A stretch of 44,761 nt of DNA from Azospirillum isscasi (GTDB lineage Bacteria > Pseudomonadota > Alphaproteobacteria > Azospirillales > Azospirillaceae). The stretch spans positions 1-44,761 of the forward strand of contig NZ_JAUJFI010000027.1 of NCBI RefSeq assembly GCF_030849505.1. The letters run 5' to 3'. Of the stretch, positions 6,716-15,796 are shown piece after piece. The translations under genes were made by a program, and so were the position numbers. Each line of letters starts with the position of its first letter. The stretch's first letter is position 1. Under the pieces are notes generated by a model. It made no database searches, was not told where the DNA came from, and saw only the letters and a list, made by a program, of their open reading frames with translations.

Positions 6716-7123
6716 TCAGGCGCGCTCCGACCCCGGCGCGCCGGTGCTCCACAGCAGGCCCAGAACCACGCCCTTGCAGCGCGGCAGCAGCAGCCACGTC
6801 AGCAGAAGCGTCAGCGCCGGCCAGATGGCGAGATGCACCCACGTTGCGGGCTCATAGCTCTGCTCGACCGACAGCAGCGCCGGGATGACGATGTGGCCGA
6901 CGATCAGGATCGTCATCCAGGGCGGGGCGTCGTCGGCGCGGAGATGGCCGAACGCCTCGCCGCAATGGGCGCAGTGGTCCACCGGCTTCAGGTAGTTCCT
7001 CAAAAGCCGCCCGCGTCCGCAGGCCGGGCAGTTGCCCATCAGCCCGCGCAGCGCCGCCGTCGTCTTCGACCGCGTGCCGTCCTGAGTGCCGTCTTCCGCC
7101 GCCCTGTTCTCCGCCGTCATCAC
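6716..7123 (-). CDS. DUF983 zinc-ribbon membrane protein
   Basis: A 135-residue protein of the DUF983 family, common in alphaproteobacteria. Four cysteines in two CxxC pairs (NCPACGRGRLL near residues 31-41 and HCAHCGEAF near 50-58) form a likely zinc ribbon. Two hydrophobic helices follow (about 70-86, WMTILIVGHIVIPALL, and about 95-113, HLAIWPALTLLLTWLLL). The role of the family is unknown; members often sit near cytochrome oxidase or heme genes, but not here. The start could be the ATG at 7123 or the next codon, also ATG. It converges on the GT41 gene. Confidence 0.85.
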   Translation of the reverse strand: MMTAENRAAEDGTQDGTRSKTTAALRGLMGNCPACGRGRLLRNYLKPVDHCAHCGEAFGHLRADDAPPWMTILIVGHIVIPALLSVEQSYEPATWVHLAIWPALTLLLTWLLLPRCKGVVLGLLWSTGAPGSERA

Positions 7124-7180
7124 CGTCCCTCTGCGTTCCGCTCCCCGAAGGGCGTCATATGGGAAGGGAGCGACCGATCG

Positions 7181-7372
7181 TCACGCCGTTCCGGTTTCCG
7201 CGGGCCGGGATTGCACCGCGCGCAGGGCCTCCACACGGCGGGCGATGTTCTCCAGCCGCATCTGAAGCTCATGGGCGCACAGGGCGTGCGCGGCGGCGCG
7301 GGCCTCCGCCGCGATGTCGGCGACGGCGGCCTCAAGCTCGCGGATTCGGGTGTCGCGCGGATCTTCGCTCAT
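7181..7372 (-). CDS. Small coiled-coil protein, function unknown
   Basis: A 63-residue frame beginning MSEDPRDTRIRELEAAVADI, with a GGAGCAGGA ribosome site at good spacing. From about residue 9 to 55 it is one continuous amphipathic helix (RELEAAVADIAAEARAAAHALC, then LQMRLENIARRVEALRAV), likely a coiled coil, with one Cys. It resembles the many short SlyX-like or heptad-repeat proteins but lacks a clear family mark. It lies 57 bases upstream of the DUF983 gene on the same strand and is divergent from the ABC importer, which starts 79 bases away. Confidence 0.6.
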   Translation of the reverse strand: MSEDPRDTRIRELEAAVADIAAEARAAAHALCAHELQMRLENIARRVEALRAVQSRPAETGTA

Positions 7373-7451
7373 CGATTCCTGCTCCGGCAGTTGACGGACC
7401 GGCCCCTGGGCGTCTACGGGATGCACAAACCCACTCCGGGAGCCTGGAGCC

Positions 7452-8417
7452 ATGACGATCACCCGCCTGTTTCTCGCCGCCGCCGCCGTCGCCGCGCTGT
7501 CCAGCACCGCCGCGTTCGCGCAGACCAAGACCGTCGCCATCACCGCCATCGTCGAGCATCCGGCGCTGGACGCCACCCGCGACGGCGTGGTCGAGGCGCT
7601 GAAGGCCGCGGGTTTCACGCCGGGTGAGACCCTTAAGGTCGAGTATCAGAGCGCCCAGGGCAACCCCGCCACCGCGGCGCAGATCGCGCGCCAGTTCGTG
7701 GGCGCCCGTCCGGACGTGATCGTTCCGATCTCCACCCCTTCCGCCCAGGCGGTGGTGGCATCCACCCGCGACATCCCGGTGGTCTTCACCGCCGTGACCG
7801 ACCCGGTCGGCGCGCAGCTCGTCAAGAGCCTGGAGAAGCCGGGCGCCAACGTCACCGGCGTGTCGGACATGGCCCCGGTGGCCGAGCATGTGGCGCTGAT
7901 CCGCGAGATCGTCCCTTCGGTGAAGCGTCTGGGCGTCCTCTACAACCCCGGTGAGCCGAACTCCGTCTCGCTGGTGAAGGCGCTGAAGGACGAGGCGCAG
8001 AAGGCCGGGCTGACGGTGGTCGAGGCGACCGCCACCAAGTCCGCGGACGCCCAGCCCGCCGCCCGCAGCCTCGTCGGCAAGGTGGAGGCGGTTTACGTCC
8101 CGCTCGACAACACGGTCGTCTCGGCGCTGGAGAGCGTGGTGGCGGTGGGCCAGCAGGCCAAGCTGCCGGTCTTCTCGGCCGACACCGACAGCGTGGCGCG
8201 CGGCGCCGTGGCCTCCATCGGCTTCGACTACCGCCAGGTGGGCCACCAGACCGGCGAGGTGGTCGCCCGCATCCTGAAGGGAGAGAAGCCGGGCGATGTT
8301 CCGGTGACCTTCGCCAAGGGCTCCGACCTGTTCGTGAATCCCAAATCCGCCGCGGCGATGGGCGTGACCATCCCCGAGGCGGTGACCAAGCGCGCGGCCA
8401 AGGTGGTCGGGCAGTAA
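7452..8417 (+). CDS. ABC importer solute-binding protein (TrpX / PF04392 type)
   Basis: A 321-residue periplasmic binding protein. A clear signal peptide (MTITRLFLAAAAVAALSSTAAFA) is probably cut before Gln24. The mature part has the ABC_sub_bind layout: KTVAITAIVEHPALDATRDGV at the start, the FVGARPDVIVPISTPSAQAVV segment, PVVFTAVTDPVGAQLV, and RLGVLYNPGEPNSV at the second lobe. Members of this family bind amino acids, including tryptophan in TrpX of streptococci; the ligand here is not shown by sequence. It is the first gene of a three-gene importer. A GC-rich palindromic repeat separates it from the permease gene and may protect this part of the mRNA. Confidence 0.92.
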   Translation: MTITRLFLAAAAVAALSSTAAFAQTKTVAITAIVEHPALDATRDGVVEALKAAGFTPGETLKVEYQSAQGNPATAAQIARQFVGARPDVIVPISTPSAQAVVASTRDIPVVFTAVTDPVGAQLVKSLEKPGANVTGVSDMAPVAEHVALIREIVPSVKRLGVLYNPGEPNSVSLVKALKDEAQKAGLTVVEATATKSADAQPAARSLVGKVEAVYVPLDNTVVSALESVVAVGQQAKLPVFSADTDSVARGAVASIGFDYRQVGHQTGEVVARILKGEKPGDVPVTFAKGSDLFVNPKSAAAMGVTIPEAVTKRAAKVVGQ

Positions 8418-8449
8418 GTTGTTTCGTTGAGGGGGACGTTCAGGCGCTG

Positions 8450-8534
8450 GGCCCCCCTCCCGGCCTCCCCCCACTTCGCGGGGGGGGGGGAGAAAAGCCC
8501 TCCCCTGCGAAGCGGGGGAGGGTTGGGTGGGGGC
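8450..8534. repeat. GC-rich intergenic palindrome, copy A
   Basis: This stretch contains GCCCCCCTCCCGGCCTCC at one end and GGGGGAGGGTTGGGTGGGGG at the other, with an inner hairpin CCCTCCCC TGCGAAGC GGGGGAGGG. It includes an 11-base G run at 8480-8490. It lies between the binding-protein gene and the permease gene of one operon. It is the simple form of the family; copies D and E carry an insert in the loop of this same hairpin. Confidence 0.85.
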
Positions 8535-8561
8535 CTGCGCGACACTCCCCAAGGACCAAGC

Positions 8562-9461
8562 ATGAGTGAAATAGCCTTCTTCGGGGCCGTCGAGATCGGG
8601 CTGGTGTACGCCCTGGTCGCCCTCGGCGTGTACCTGTCCTTCCGGGTGCTCGATTTCCCGGACCTGACGGTGGACGGCAGCTTCCCGCTGGGTGCGGCGG
8701 TCTGCGCCACGCTGCTGGTCGCCGGGGTCAACCCGTGGATCGCCAGCCTCGTTGCAGCGCTGGCCGGTTCGCTGGCCGGGCTGGTGACGGCGACGCTGAA
8801 CGTCCGCTTCAAGATCCTGCACCTGCTGGCCAGCATCCTGACCATGATCGCGCTGTTCTCGGTGAACCTGCGCGTGATGGGGCGCCCGAACGTGGCGCTG
8901 CTGATGCAGGACACGGTGCTGACGCCCTTCTACGGGCTGGGGCTGGCGGACCATGTGGTGCGCCCGCTGGTCGTGCTGGTCGTCGTCGTCGCGGTCGTTC
9001 TGCTGCTGGCCCGCTTCCTGAACAGCGAGTTCGGCCTCGCCATGCGGGCGACCGGCGTCAACGCGCGGATGGCCCGCGCGCAGGGCGTGGAGACGGATTT
9101 CCACACCTACACCGGCATGGCCCTGTCGAACGGGCTGTGCGCCCTGGCCGGCGCGCTGTTCGCCCAGACCAACGGATTCGCCGACGTGACCACCGGCATC
9201 GGCACCATCGTGGTCGGTCTGGCCGCGGTGATCGTCGGCGAGACGGTGCTGCCGGCCCGCGCGATGCTGTGGGCGCTGGTCGGTTGCGTCGTCGGCTCCA
9301 TCCTCTACCGCCTCGCGGTGCAGGTGGCGCTGTCGGCGGACGCCATCGGGCTCCAGGCGTCCGACCTCAACCTCGTCACCGCCGTCCTGGTCGCGGTGGC
9401 GCTGATCCTGCCGCGGATGCGGCTCAAGGCCGCGTCGAAGAAGAGGGAGGCCGCCCGATGA
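8562..9461 (+). CDS. ABC importer permease
   Basis: A 299-residue inner-membrane protein with about eight or nine hydrophobic helices, of the BPD_transp_2 (branched-chain amino acid/TrpY-like) type. It opens MSEIAFFGAVEIGLVYALVALGVYLSFRVLDFPDLTVDGSF; the FPDLTVDGSFPLG segment is typical of permeases that partner PF04392 binding proteins. The cytoplasmic EAA-like loop is around GLAMRATGVNARMARAQGV (about 163-181). The ATG at 8562 begins the family-typical N-terminus; a longer in-frame reading would translate the upstream repeat. The ATPase gene overlaps its stop by ATGA. Confidence 0.92.
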   Translation: MSEIAFFGAVEIGLVYALVALGVYLSFRVLDFPDLTVDGSFPLGAAVCATLLVAGVNPWIASLVAALAGSLAGLVTATLNVRFKILHLLASILTMIALFSVNLRVMGRPNVALLMQDTVLTPFYGLGLADHVVRPLVVLVVVVAVVLLLARFLNSEFGLAMRATGVNARMARAQGVETDFHTYTGMALSNGLCALAGALFAQTNGFADVTTGIGTIVVGLAAVIVGETVLPARAMLWALVGCVVGSILYRLAVQVALSADAIGLQASDLNLVTAVLVAVALILPRMRLKAASKKREAAR

Positions 9462-10255
9462 TCACGGTCAACGGCATCCACGTCACCTTCGGGCGCGGCA
9501 CCCCGCTGGAAAAGCACGCCCTGCGCGGCGTCGATCTGACGATCCCGGAAGGGCAGTTCGTTACGGTCATCGGCTCCAACGGCGCCGGCAAGTCCACCTT
9601 CCTGGGCGCGCTGGCCGGCGACGTGATCGCAGAGACGGGCAGCATCGCCATCGACGGGGTGGACGTCACCCGCTGGGCGACTCCGAAGCGCGCCTCGCTG
9701 GTCGCCCGCGTCTTCCAGGACCCGATGGTCGGAAGCTGCACCGCGCTCACCATCGAGGAGAACATGGCGCTGGCCGCCGCCCGCGGGCGGCGCCGCGGCC
9801 TGGGCTTCGCCCTGCGCGGCGACCGCCGCCGCCATTTCCGCGACCGCATCGCGGAGCTGGGGCTGGGGCTGGAGAACCGGCTGCACGACCGCATGGGCCT
9901 GCTGTCCGGCGGGCAGCGGCAGGCGGTCAGCCTGCTGATGGCGACGCTGGCGGGGTCGAAGATCCTGCTGCTGGACGAGCACACGGCGGCGCTCGACCCC
10001 GGAACGGCGGAGTTCGTGCTGGGTCTGACCCGCCGCATCGTCGAGGAGAACCGGCTGACCACGCTGATGGTCACCCACTCCATGCGGCAGGCGCTGGATT
10101 ACGGTGACCGCACGGTGATGCTGCACGAGGGGCGGATCGTTCTGGACGTGTCCGGGGAGCAGCGCGCCGGGCTGGACGTGCCGCATCTGCTGGCGCTGTT
10201 CGCCAAGCAGCGCGGCGGCGAGGACATCACCGACGACAGCCTGCTGATCGGCTGA
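9458..10255 (+). CDS. ABC importer ATP-binding protein
   Basis: A 265-residue ATPase that powers the importer formed with the two preceding genes. Motifs in order: Walker A GSNGAGKST (39-47), Q-loop in VARVFQDPMVG, signature LSGGQRQAV (149-157), Walker B ILLLDEHTAALDP (Asp173, Glu174) and the H-loop TLMVTHS. The ATG overlaps the permease stop (ATGA), which indicates translational coupling. The 796-base frame continues unbroken to TGA and the convergent antiporter gene ends six bases further on. Confidence 0.95.
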   Translation: MITVNGIHVTFGRGTPLEKHALRGVDLTIPEGQFVTVIGSNGAGKSTFLGALAGDVIAETGSIAIDGVDVTRWATPKRASLVARVFQDPMVGSCTALTIEENMALAAARGRRRGLGFALRGDRRRHFRDRIAELGLGLENRLHDRMGLLSGGQRQAVSLLMATLAGSKILLLDEHTAALDPGTAEFVLGLTRRIVEENRLTTLMVTHSMRQALDYGDRTVMLHEGRIVLDVSGEQRAGLDVPHLLALFAKQRGGEDITDDSLLIG

Positions 10256-10261
10256 GCCGCA

Positions 10262-12067
10262 TCAGACGGTCTTGCGGTCCCGGTCCTCCTCCCGCTCCTC
10301 GCGGTCGGCTTCGAACAGGGCCTGAAGTTCGGCGGCGGCTTGGCGGGAGGTCTGGATCAGGCGGTTCTCGTCGTGGTGGACGGCGTGCTGCCGGATCAGC
10401 GTGCGCTCGTCATGCTGCCGGAAGGTGTCCAGCGTGTGCCGCGTCTCCTCCGGTGGCAGGCCCAGCGATTCCAGCACGCCGCCGGTCAGCCGCAGGCTGG
10501 AATCGTAGGTCTCGCGCACGAAATGGGTGACGCCGCGGTCCATCAGAAAATGGGCGTGGCGGCGGTTGCGGGCGCGGGCGTGGATGACGAGCTGCGGGAA
10601 ATGGCGCTTCGCCAGCTCCACCACGCGCAGCGACTGCTCCACGTCCTCCAGAGCCACCACCAGGACCTTGGCCTTGTCGGCCCCGGCGGCGCGCAGCAGG
10701 TCGAGCCGCGACGGGTCGCCGTAATAGACCTTGTTGCCGAAGCGGCGCACGAAATCGACCTGGGCGGCGCTCTGCTCCAGCGCGGTGAAGGGGATGCCGC
10801 GCAGCCTCAGGACGCGCCCGACGATCTGGCCGACCCGCCCGAAGCCGCAGATGATGACCGGGGGTTCGCCGTCCGGCGCGATGCTGTCGAAGGGGCGGGC
10901 GGGCTTCACGATCAGGCGCGGCGCCAGCCAGCGCTCCTCCGCCGCGAAGACGAAGGGGGTGGCGATCATCGACAGCGTGACCACCAGCATGGCCGCCGCC
11001 GCGTGCTCCCCGGTCATCGCCCCGACGCCGACGGCCAGCCCGAACAGCACGAATCCGAACTCGCCCCCCTGGCTCAGCACCGTGGACAGCCGCGCCGACC
11101 CGCCGGGACGCAGGCCGGACAGGCGGGCCAGCCCGAACAGCGCCGCCGCCTTCAGCGCCATCAGCCCCAGCGCCAGCGACAGGTAGCGCAGCGGCTCCAC
11201 CATCAGCGCCGCCACGTCGGCCCCCATGCCGACCGACACGAAGAACAGGCCGAGCAGCAGCCCCTCGAATGGCGCGATGTCCGCCTGCACCTCGTGCCGG
11301 TACTCCGAATCGGACAGCAGAACCCCGGCCATGAAGGCGCCGAGCGACATCGACAGGCCCGCCCAGGCGGCGAAAATCGCGGTGCCCAGCACGATCAGCA
11401 GGGCGGTGGCGGTGAAGATCTCCGGCGTTCGGGCGCCGTCCACGGCACGCAGCACCGGGCGCAGCAGGTAGCGTCCGCCGGCCAGGATCGCCGCCACCGC
11501 GGCTGCGGCCTTCAGCACGGCCAGCCACGCCGTCCCGGCGTCCGGCACCTCCCCGGCGCCGTGGCCGAGCAGGGGCAGCAGCGCCACCGCGGGGATGATG
11601 GCAAGGTCCTGGAACAGCAGGATGGAAAAGGCGCTGCGCCCGGCGTTGGTGGTCAGCAACTCCCGCTCCGCCAGCATGGGAAGCACCATGGCGGTGGAGG
11701 ACAGGGACAGGCCGAAGCCGGCGACCGCCGCCGCGGCGGGAGAAAAGCCCAGCAGGACGGCGGCGGCCCCGATCAGGCAGGCGGTCACCGCGACCTGTGC
11801 GCCGCCGAGCCCGAGCACCGACCGGCGCATCACCCACAGGCGGGCGGGGCGCAGTTCCAGCCCGATCAGGAACAGCAGCATGATGACGCCGAGTTCCGAG
11901 ACGTGCCGGATCGCCTCCACGTCGGTCACCAGACCGAGTCCGCCCGGCCCGATGATCAGCCCCGCGGCGAGATAGCCGAGCGGCCCGCCGAAGCCGAATC
12001 GCTTGGCCACCGGAACCGCGAGGACCACGGCGGCCAGCAGCACCACCAACGTCACGAAATCCGGCAT
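10262..12067 (-). CDS. Kef-type K+/H+ antiporter (CPA2 family) with RCK domain
   Basis: A 601-residue inner-membrane protein. Residues about 1-375 are the twelve-helix Na+/H+ exchanger-type domain, opening MPDFVTLVVLLAAVVLAVPVAKRFGFGGPLGYLAAGL, with the FLIGLELRP and LLFQDLAIIPAV segments of Kef proteins. Residues about 400-520 form a TrkA-N/RCK domain with the Rossmann motif GFGRVGQIVGRVL. The charged C-terminal tail (EADREEREEDRDRK) is probably cytoplasmic. Such systems release K+ in exchange for H+, often under electrophile stress. No ancillary KefF/KefG gene is adjacent. The gene lies 129 bases downstream of mrp on the same strand, with a palindromic repeat between. Confidence 0.92.
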   Translation of the reverse strand: MPDFVTLVVLLAAVVLAVPVAKRFGFGGPLGYLAAGLIIGPGGLGLVTDVEAIRHVSELGVIMLLFLIGLELRPARLWVMRRSVLGLGGAQVAVTACLIGAAAVLLGFSPAAAAVAGFGLSLSSTAMVLPMLAERELLTTNAGRSAFSILLFQDLAIIPAVALLPLLGHGAGEVPDAGTAWLAVLKAAAAVAAILAGGRYLLRPVLRAVDGARTPEIFTATALLIVLGTAIFAAWAGLSMSLGAFMAGVLLSDSEYRHEVQADIAPFEGLLLGLFFVSVGMGADVAALMVEPLRYLSLALGLMALKAAALFGLARLSGLRPGGSARLSTVLSQGGEFGFVLFGLAVGVGAMTGEHAAAAMLVVTLSMIATPFVFAAEERWLAPRLIVKPARPFDSIAPDGEPPVIICGFGRVGQIVGRVLRLRGIPFTALEQSAAQVDFVRRFGNKVYYGDPSRLDLLRAAGADKAKVLVVALEDVEQSLRVVELAKRHFPQLVIHARARNRRHAHFLMDRGVTHFVRETYDSSLRLTGGVLESLGLPPEETRHTLDTFRQHDERTLIRQHAVHHDENRLIQTSRQAAAELQALFEADREEREEDRDRKTV

Positions 12068-12111
12068 CGGCCCCGTCCCCGCTGTGTCGAGGGACGGAAT
12101 ATGGGAGGTGT

Positions 12112-12195
12112 GGGGGCGCTTGCCCCGTCAAAGTACCGCCCCACCCTTCCCTCCCCCGCTGTCGCAGGGGAGGGAAGGGTGGGGGCAAGTGCGCC
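12112..12195. repeat. GC-rich intergenic palindrome, copy B
   Basis: The outer arms GGGCGCTTGCCCC and GGGGCAAGTGCGCCC pair with a two-base bulge. Inside them CCCACCCTTCCCTCCCC pairs with GGGGAGGGAAGGGTGGG around CCGCTGTCGCA. It lies between the mrp stop and the antiporter gene and could act as a transcript end or stabiliser. No insert is present in the loop. Confidence 0.85.
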
Positions 12196-12196
12196 C

Positions 12197-13354
12197 TTAC
12201 GACACCACGATCCGCGGAGCGGCGCGCGCCGGTCCCTGCTCGCCGGCGATCTTCTCCCACACCCGCTTGGCGATCCCGCGATACGCCTTCGCGTGCTCCG
12301 AGTCGGGCTGCGACACCACGATGGGCTGGCCCTGGTCGGAGGTTTCGCGGATGTCGAGGTGCAGCGGAATCTCGCCGAGGAACTCCATGCCCAGGTCCGC
12401 GGCTTCCTTGCGGGCGCCGCCGTGGCTGAAGATGTCGGTGCGGTGGCCGCAGTTGGGGCAACAGAAGTAACTCATGTTCTCGATGATGCCGAGGACGGGC
12501 ACGTCCACCCGGCGGAACATGTTCAGCCCCTTGCGGGCGTCCAGCAGGGCGATGTCCTGCGGGGTGGAGACGATGATGGCCCCGGCCAGCGGCACCTGCT
12601 GCGCCATGGTGAGCTGGGCGTCGCCGGTGCCCGGCGGCATGTCCACCACCAGCACGTCCAGAGTGCCCCAGTTCACGTCGCGCAGCATCTGCTGGAGCGC
12701 GCTCATCACCATCGGGCCGCGCCAGATCATCGGCGTGTCCTCGGCGACCAGGAAGCCCATCGACATCACCTTGATGCCGTAATTCTCCATCGGCTCCAGG
12801 ATGCGGCCGTCGTGGCTGGTCGGGCGGCCCGAGATGCCCAGCATGCGCGGCATGGACGGACCGTAGATGTCGGCGTCGAGAAGCCCGACCTTCAGCCCGT
12901 TCGCCGCCATGGCGAGCGCCAGGTTGCTGGCCGTTGTGGACTTGCCGACACCGCCCTTGCCCGACGCGACGGCGACGATGGCCTTCACGCCCGGCACCAG
13001 CGGCTTCTGCTCCGCCGGCTGCCCGTGGGAGTGGCCGTGGGAGTGGCCGTGACCGCCATGGGAGTGCCCGTGGGCCTGCTGCGGGGCGGGGCCCTGGCCG
13101 GCGGCGCGGTGCGCCGTCAGGACCGCGGTGACCGACAGGACGCCCGGCAGGGCCTCCACCGCCTTCTCGGCGGCGTGGCGCACCGGCTCGGCCTGGGCGC
13201 CGCGCTTGGGGTCCACTTCGATCGAAAAGGCGACGTTGCCGCCGCGCACGACGAGTCCGGACAGCATGCCGAGGCTGACGATGTCCTTGCCCCGTTCCGG
13301 ATCGACAACCGTCCTCAGAACTTCAAGGACTTGAGCTTCGCTGACCTGCGCCAT
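12197..13354 (-). CDS. Mrp/ApbC-type iron-sulfur carrier P-loop ATPase
   Basis: A 385-residue protein that carries and delivers Fe-S clusters. Residues about 1-85 are a MIP18/DUF59-like domain ([20 protein letters not shown]). The P-loop ATPase domain follows: deviant Walker [11 protein letters not shown] (131-140), [16 protein letters not shown], the [17 protein letters not shown] switch, and the cluster-binding CxxC in FCCPNCGH. Between the two lies a strikingly His-rich linker (residues 95-110, [16 protein letters not shown]). The ATG at 13354 has the family start [13 protein letters not shown]; a longer reading in frame has no family support. It is divergent from hflK. Confidence 0.95.
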   Translation of the reverse strand: MAQVSEAQVLEVLRTVVDPERGKDIVSLGMLSGLVVRGGNVAFSIEVDPKRGAQAEPVRHAAEKAVEALPGVLSVTAVLTAHRAAGQGPAPQQAHGHSHGGHGHSHGHSHGQPAEQKPLVPGVKAIVAVASGKGGVGKSTTASNLALAMAANGLKVGLLDADIYGPSMPRMLGISGRPTSHDGRILEPMENYGIKVMSMGFLVAEDTPMIWRGPMVMSALQQMLRDVNWGTLDVLVVDMPPGTGDAQLTMAQQVPLAGAIIVSTPQDIALLDARKGLNMFRRVDVPVLGIIENMSYFCCPNCGHRTDIFSHGGARKEAADLGMEFLGEIPLHLDIRETSDQGQPIVVSQPDSEHAKAYRGIAKRVWEKIAGEQGPARAAPRIVVS

Positions 13355-13537
13355 GGTTGAAAACTCCGCTTCCTTCCCGATATTGGCGGATATCCGTCGG
13401 TAAAATCCTTCCCCGAAGGGACAGGCACTATAGGGCCGGCGGACAATAATGGTAAAGGGATCGGACGGTCCGGAAACGATTTGCCGTCTGGAAATTCCGT
13501 CCCAAGAATTGTGAGAGCGCGAAGGGGAACGAACGGA

Positions 13538-14716
13538 ATGCCGTGGAGCAATCAGGGAGGGGGTGGCGGTGGCGGCCCCTGGGGTCCTCCGCCGGGCGGT
13601 GGCGGCGGTCAGAATCCGTGGGGCCGTCCGCCGGGTGGCGGCGGTGGCGGCGGTGGCGGCGGGGGCGGGCCGCAGCCGCCGGACCTTGAGGATCTGCTGC
13701 GCCGCGGCCAGGACCGCCTGAAGAAGGTCATGCCCGGCGGTGTCGGCAGCGGACGGGGCGTGGCCCTGGTCATCGGCATCCTGGCCGCGGTCTGGCTGGC
13801 CAGCGGCATCTACCGCGTCGAGGCGGACGAGCAGGGCGTCGTCCTGCGCTTCGGCCAGTGGGTGCGCACCGAACAGCCCGGCCTGCGCTACCACCTGCCG
13901 TCGCCCATCGAGACGGTGCTGATGCCCAAGGTGACGCGCGTCAACCGGATCGAGGTGGGCTACCGCTCCGCCGGCGACGGGCGCCGCGGCGACCGCGACG
14001 TTCCCGACGAATCGCTGATGCTGACCGGCGACGAGAACATCATCGACATCGACTTCACCGTCTTCTGGGTCATCAAGGACGCGGGGCAGTACCTGTTCAA
14101 GATCCGCGACCCCGAAGCCACCGTGAAGAAGGCGGCGGAAAGCGCGATGCGCGAGGTGATCGGCCGCACCGACCTGCAGCCGGCCCTGACCGAGGCCCGC
14201 CAGCAGACCGAAACCTCCACCCGCCAGCTCCTGCAGGCCATGCTGGACGACTACGAGGCGGGCATCGAGGTGACGCAGGTGCAGTTGCAGAAGGCCGACC
14301 CGCCGGCCCCCGTCATCGACGCCTTCAACGACGTGCAGCGCGCCCGCGCCGACCGCGAACGCGCCCGCAACGAGGCGGAAGCCTACCGGAACGACGTGAT
14401 CCCGCGCGCCCGAGGCGATGCGGAGCGGCTGATCCAGGAAGCCTCGGCCTACCGCGAGCAGGTCGTGAACCTGGCCCAGGGCGACGCCGACCGCTTCCGC
14501 AAGGTCTACGACGCCTATTCCGCGGCCAAGGACGTGACGGCCAAGCGCATGTATCTGGAGACCATGGAAGAAATCCTGCGCGGCGCCAACAAGGTCATCA
14601 TCGACGGCAACGCGCAGGGCGCCCAGGGCGTGGTCCCCTATCTGCCGCTCAACCAGCTTCAGCCGGCTCCGGCGGCGGCGCGGCCTGCCGGCCAGCCGCA
14701 GCAGCCGGCCCGCTGA
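13538..14716 (+). CDS. hflK: HflK, FtsH protease modulator subunit
   Basis: With HflC this forms a large membrane ring around FtsH and tunes degradation of membrane proteins. The 392-residue product has an extreme Gly/Pro-rich N-terminus (residues about 6-45), one membrane helix (about 72-90, [19 protein letters not shown]), then the SPFH/band-7 domain beginning [18 protein letters not shown], and a helical region rich in charged residues ([18 protein letters not shown]). The Pro/Gln tail is usual for the family. The ATG at 13538 has AAGGGG upstream and begins MPWSNQGGG, the family start. The hflC gene follows after 11 bases. Confidence 0.96.
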   Translation: MPWSNQGGGGGGGPWGPPPGGGGGQNPWGRPPGGGGGGGGGGGGPQPPDLEDLLRRGQDRLKKVMPGGVGSGRGVALVIGILAAVWLASGIYRVEADEQGVVLRFGQWVRTEQPGLRYHLPSPIETVLMPKVTRVNRIEVGYRSAGDGRRGDRDVPDESLMLTGDENIIDIDFTVFWVIKDAGQYLFKIRDPEATVKKAAESAMREVIGRTDLQPALTEARQQTETSTRQLLQAMLDDYEAGIEVTQVQLQKADPPAPVIDAFNDVQRARADRERARNEAEAYRNDVIPRARGDAERLIQEASAYREQVVNLAQGDADRFRKVYDAYSAAKDVTAKRMYLETMEEILRGANKVIIDGNAQGAQGVVPYLPLNQLQPAPAAARPAGQPQQPAR

Positions 14717-14727
14717 GGAGGGATGCC

Positions 14728-15675
14728 ATGAACCGCAGTCTGTTGGTGGCCGGCATCGGCATCCTCGTGGCGGGCGTTCTCGCCTCGGCCTCGCTGTTCA
14801 CGGTGAACGAAGCGCAGCAGGCGCTCGTCCTCCAGTTCGGCGAACCGGTGCGCGTCCTCCGCGATCCCGGCCTCAAGGCCAAGATCCCCTTCATCCAGGA
14901 AGTCCGCATCCTCGACCGCCGCGTGCTCGACCTCGACCCGCCGGTGGAGCAGGTCATCCTGGCCGACCAGAAGCGCCTGGACGTGGACGCCTTCGCGCGC
15001 TACCGCATCCTGGACCCGCTGCGCTTCTACCAGACCGCCGGCAACGAGGCGGTGGCCGAGACGCGCATGAACGCCATCGTGAACTCGGCGCTGCGCCGCG
15101 TTCTCGGCAGCGTGACCCTGCTCGCCATCCTGTCGGACGAGCGTCCGCGCGTGATGAACGACATCCGCGGCCAGGTGAACGACGAGGCCAAGCGCTTCGG
15201 CATCGAGATCGTCGACGTCCGCATCCGCCGCGCCGATCTGCCGGAGGAGACCAGCCAGTCGATCTTCGCCCGCATGCGGTCGGAGCGTGAGCGCGAAGCC
15301 GCCGAGGCCCGCGCCCAGGGTCAGGAGCAGTCGCAGCAGATCCGCGCCCGCGCGGACCGCGAGCGCACCGTCATCCTGGCCGAAGCGCAGCGCGATTCGC
15401 AGATCCTGCGCGGTGAAGGCGACAACCAGGCGCTGAAGATGATCGCCGAGGCGACCTCGCAGGACCCGCAGTTCTACAGCTTCTACCGGACGCTGGAAGC
15501 CTACCGGAAGTCGCTGAACAAGGACGACACCACCATGGTGCTGTCCCCGACCGGCGAGTTCTTCCGCTACTTCGGCGACATCACCGGCGGTGGCAACGGC
15601 CAGCCGGCTCCGGCGGCGGGCAGCGCTCCGGCGCCGCAGCGGGCGCCGGCTCCGGCGACGGCCCAGCAGCAGTAA
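14728..15675 (+). CDS. hflC: HflC, FtsH protease modulator subunit
   Basis: Partner of HflK. The 315-residue product has an N-terminal membrane anchor (about 5-23, [19 protein letters not shown]), the band-7 domain starting [20 protein letters not shown], conserved [17 protein letters not shown], and the [10 protein letters not shown] segment, then a long Arg/Glu/Ala-rich helix ([17 protein letters not shown]). The end is rich in Ala, Pro and Gln ([20 protein letters not shown]), longer than in enteric HflC. A GAGGAGGGA ribosome site precedes the ATG. It is co-transcribed with hflK. Confidence 0.96.
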   Translation: MNRSLLVAGIGILVAGVLASASLFTVNEAQQALVLQFGEPVRVLRDPGLKAKIPFIQEVRILDRRVLDLDPPVEQVILADQKRLDVDAFARYRILDPLRFYQTAGNEAVAETRMNAIVNSALRRVLGSVTLLAILSDERPRVMNDIRGQVNDEAKRFGIEIVDVRIRRADLPEETSQSIFARMRSEREREAAEARAQGQEQSQQIRARADRERTVILAEAQRDSQILRGEGDNQALKMIAEATSQDPQFYSFYRTLEAYRKSLNKDDTTMVLSPTGEFFRYFGDITGGGNGQPAPAAGSAPAPQRAPAPATAQQQ

Positions 15676-15689
15676 GGCTTCGCGCTCGA

Positions 15690-15735
15690 TTCCCCTTCCC
15701 CGTCCCACGGGGAGGGGGGGTGGGGGCTCCGTTCC
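15690..15735. repeat. GC-rich intergenic palindrome, copy C (degenerate)
   Basis: A short, worn member of the family: CCCCTTCCCCGTCCCACGGGGAGGGGGGGTGGGGGC. The inner stem CCCCGT/ACGGGG remains. It lies between hflC and the DUF2065 gene. Confidence 0.6.
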
Positions 15736-15796
15736 CCCACCCGAATTTTGTCTTTCTTCCGAATTTCGTCTCCCTGCCCGAAGTGCCGCCCGACCG

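Noticed and set aside
8480..8490. 11-base G run as a phase-variation switch
   Set aside because: It is outside any gene, inside a palindromic repeat, and about 70 bases before the permease start, so slippage would not change a frame. The run length could also be a sequencing uncertainty.
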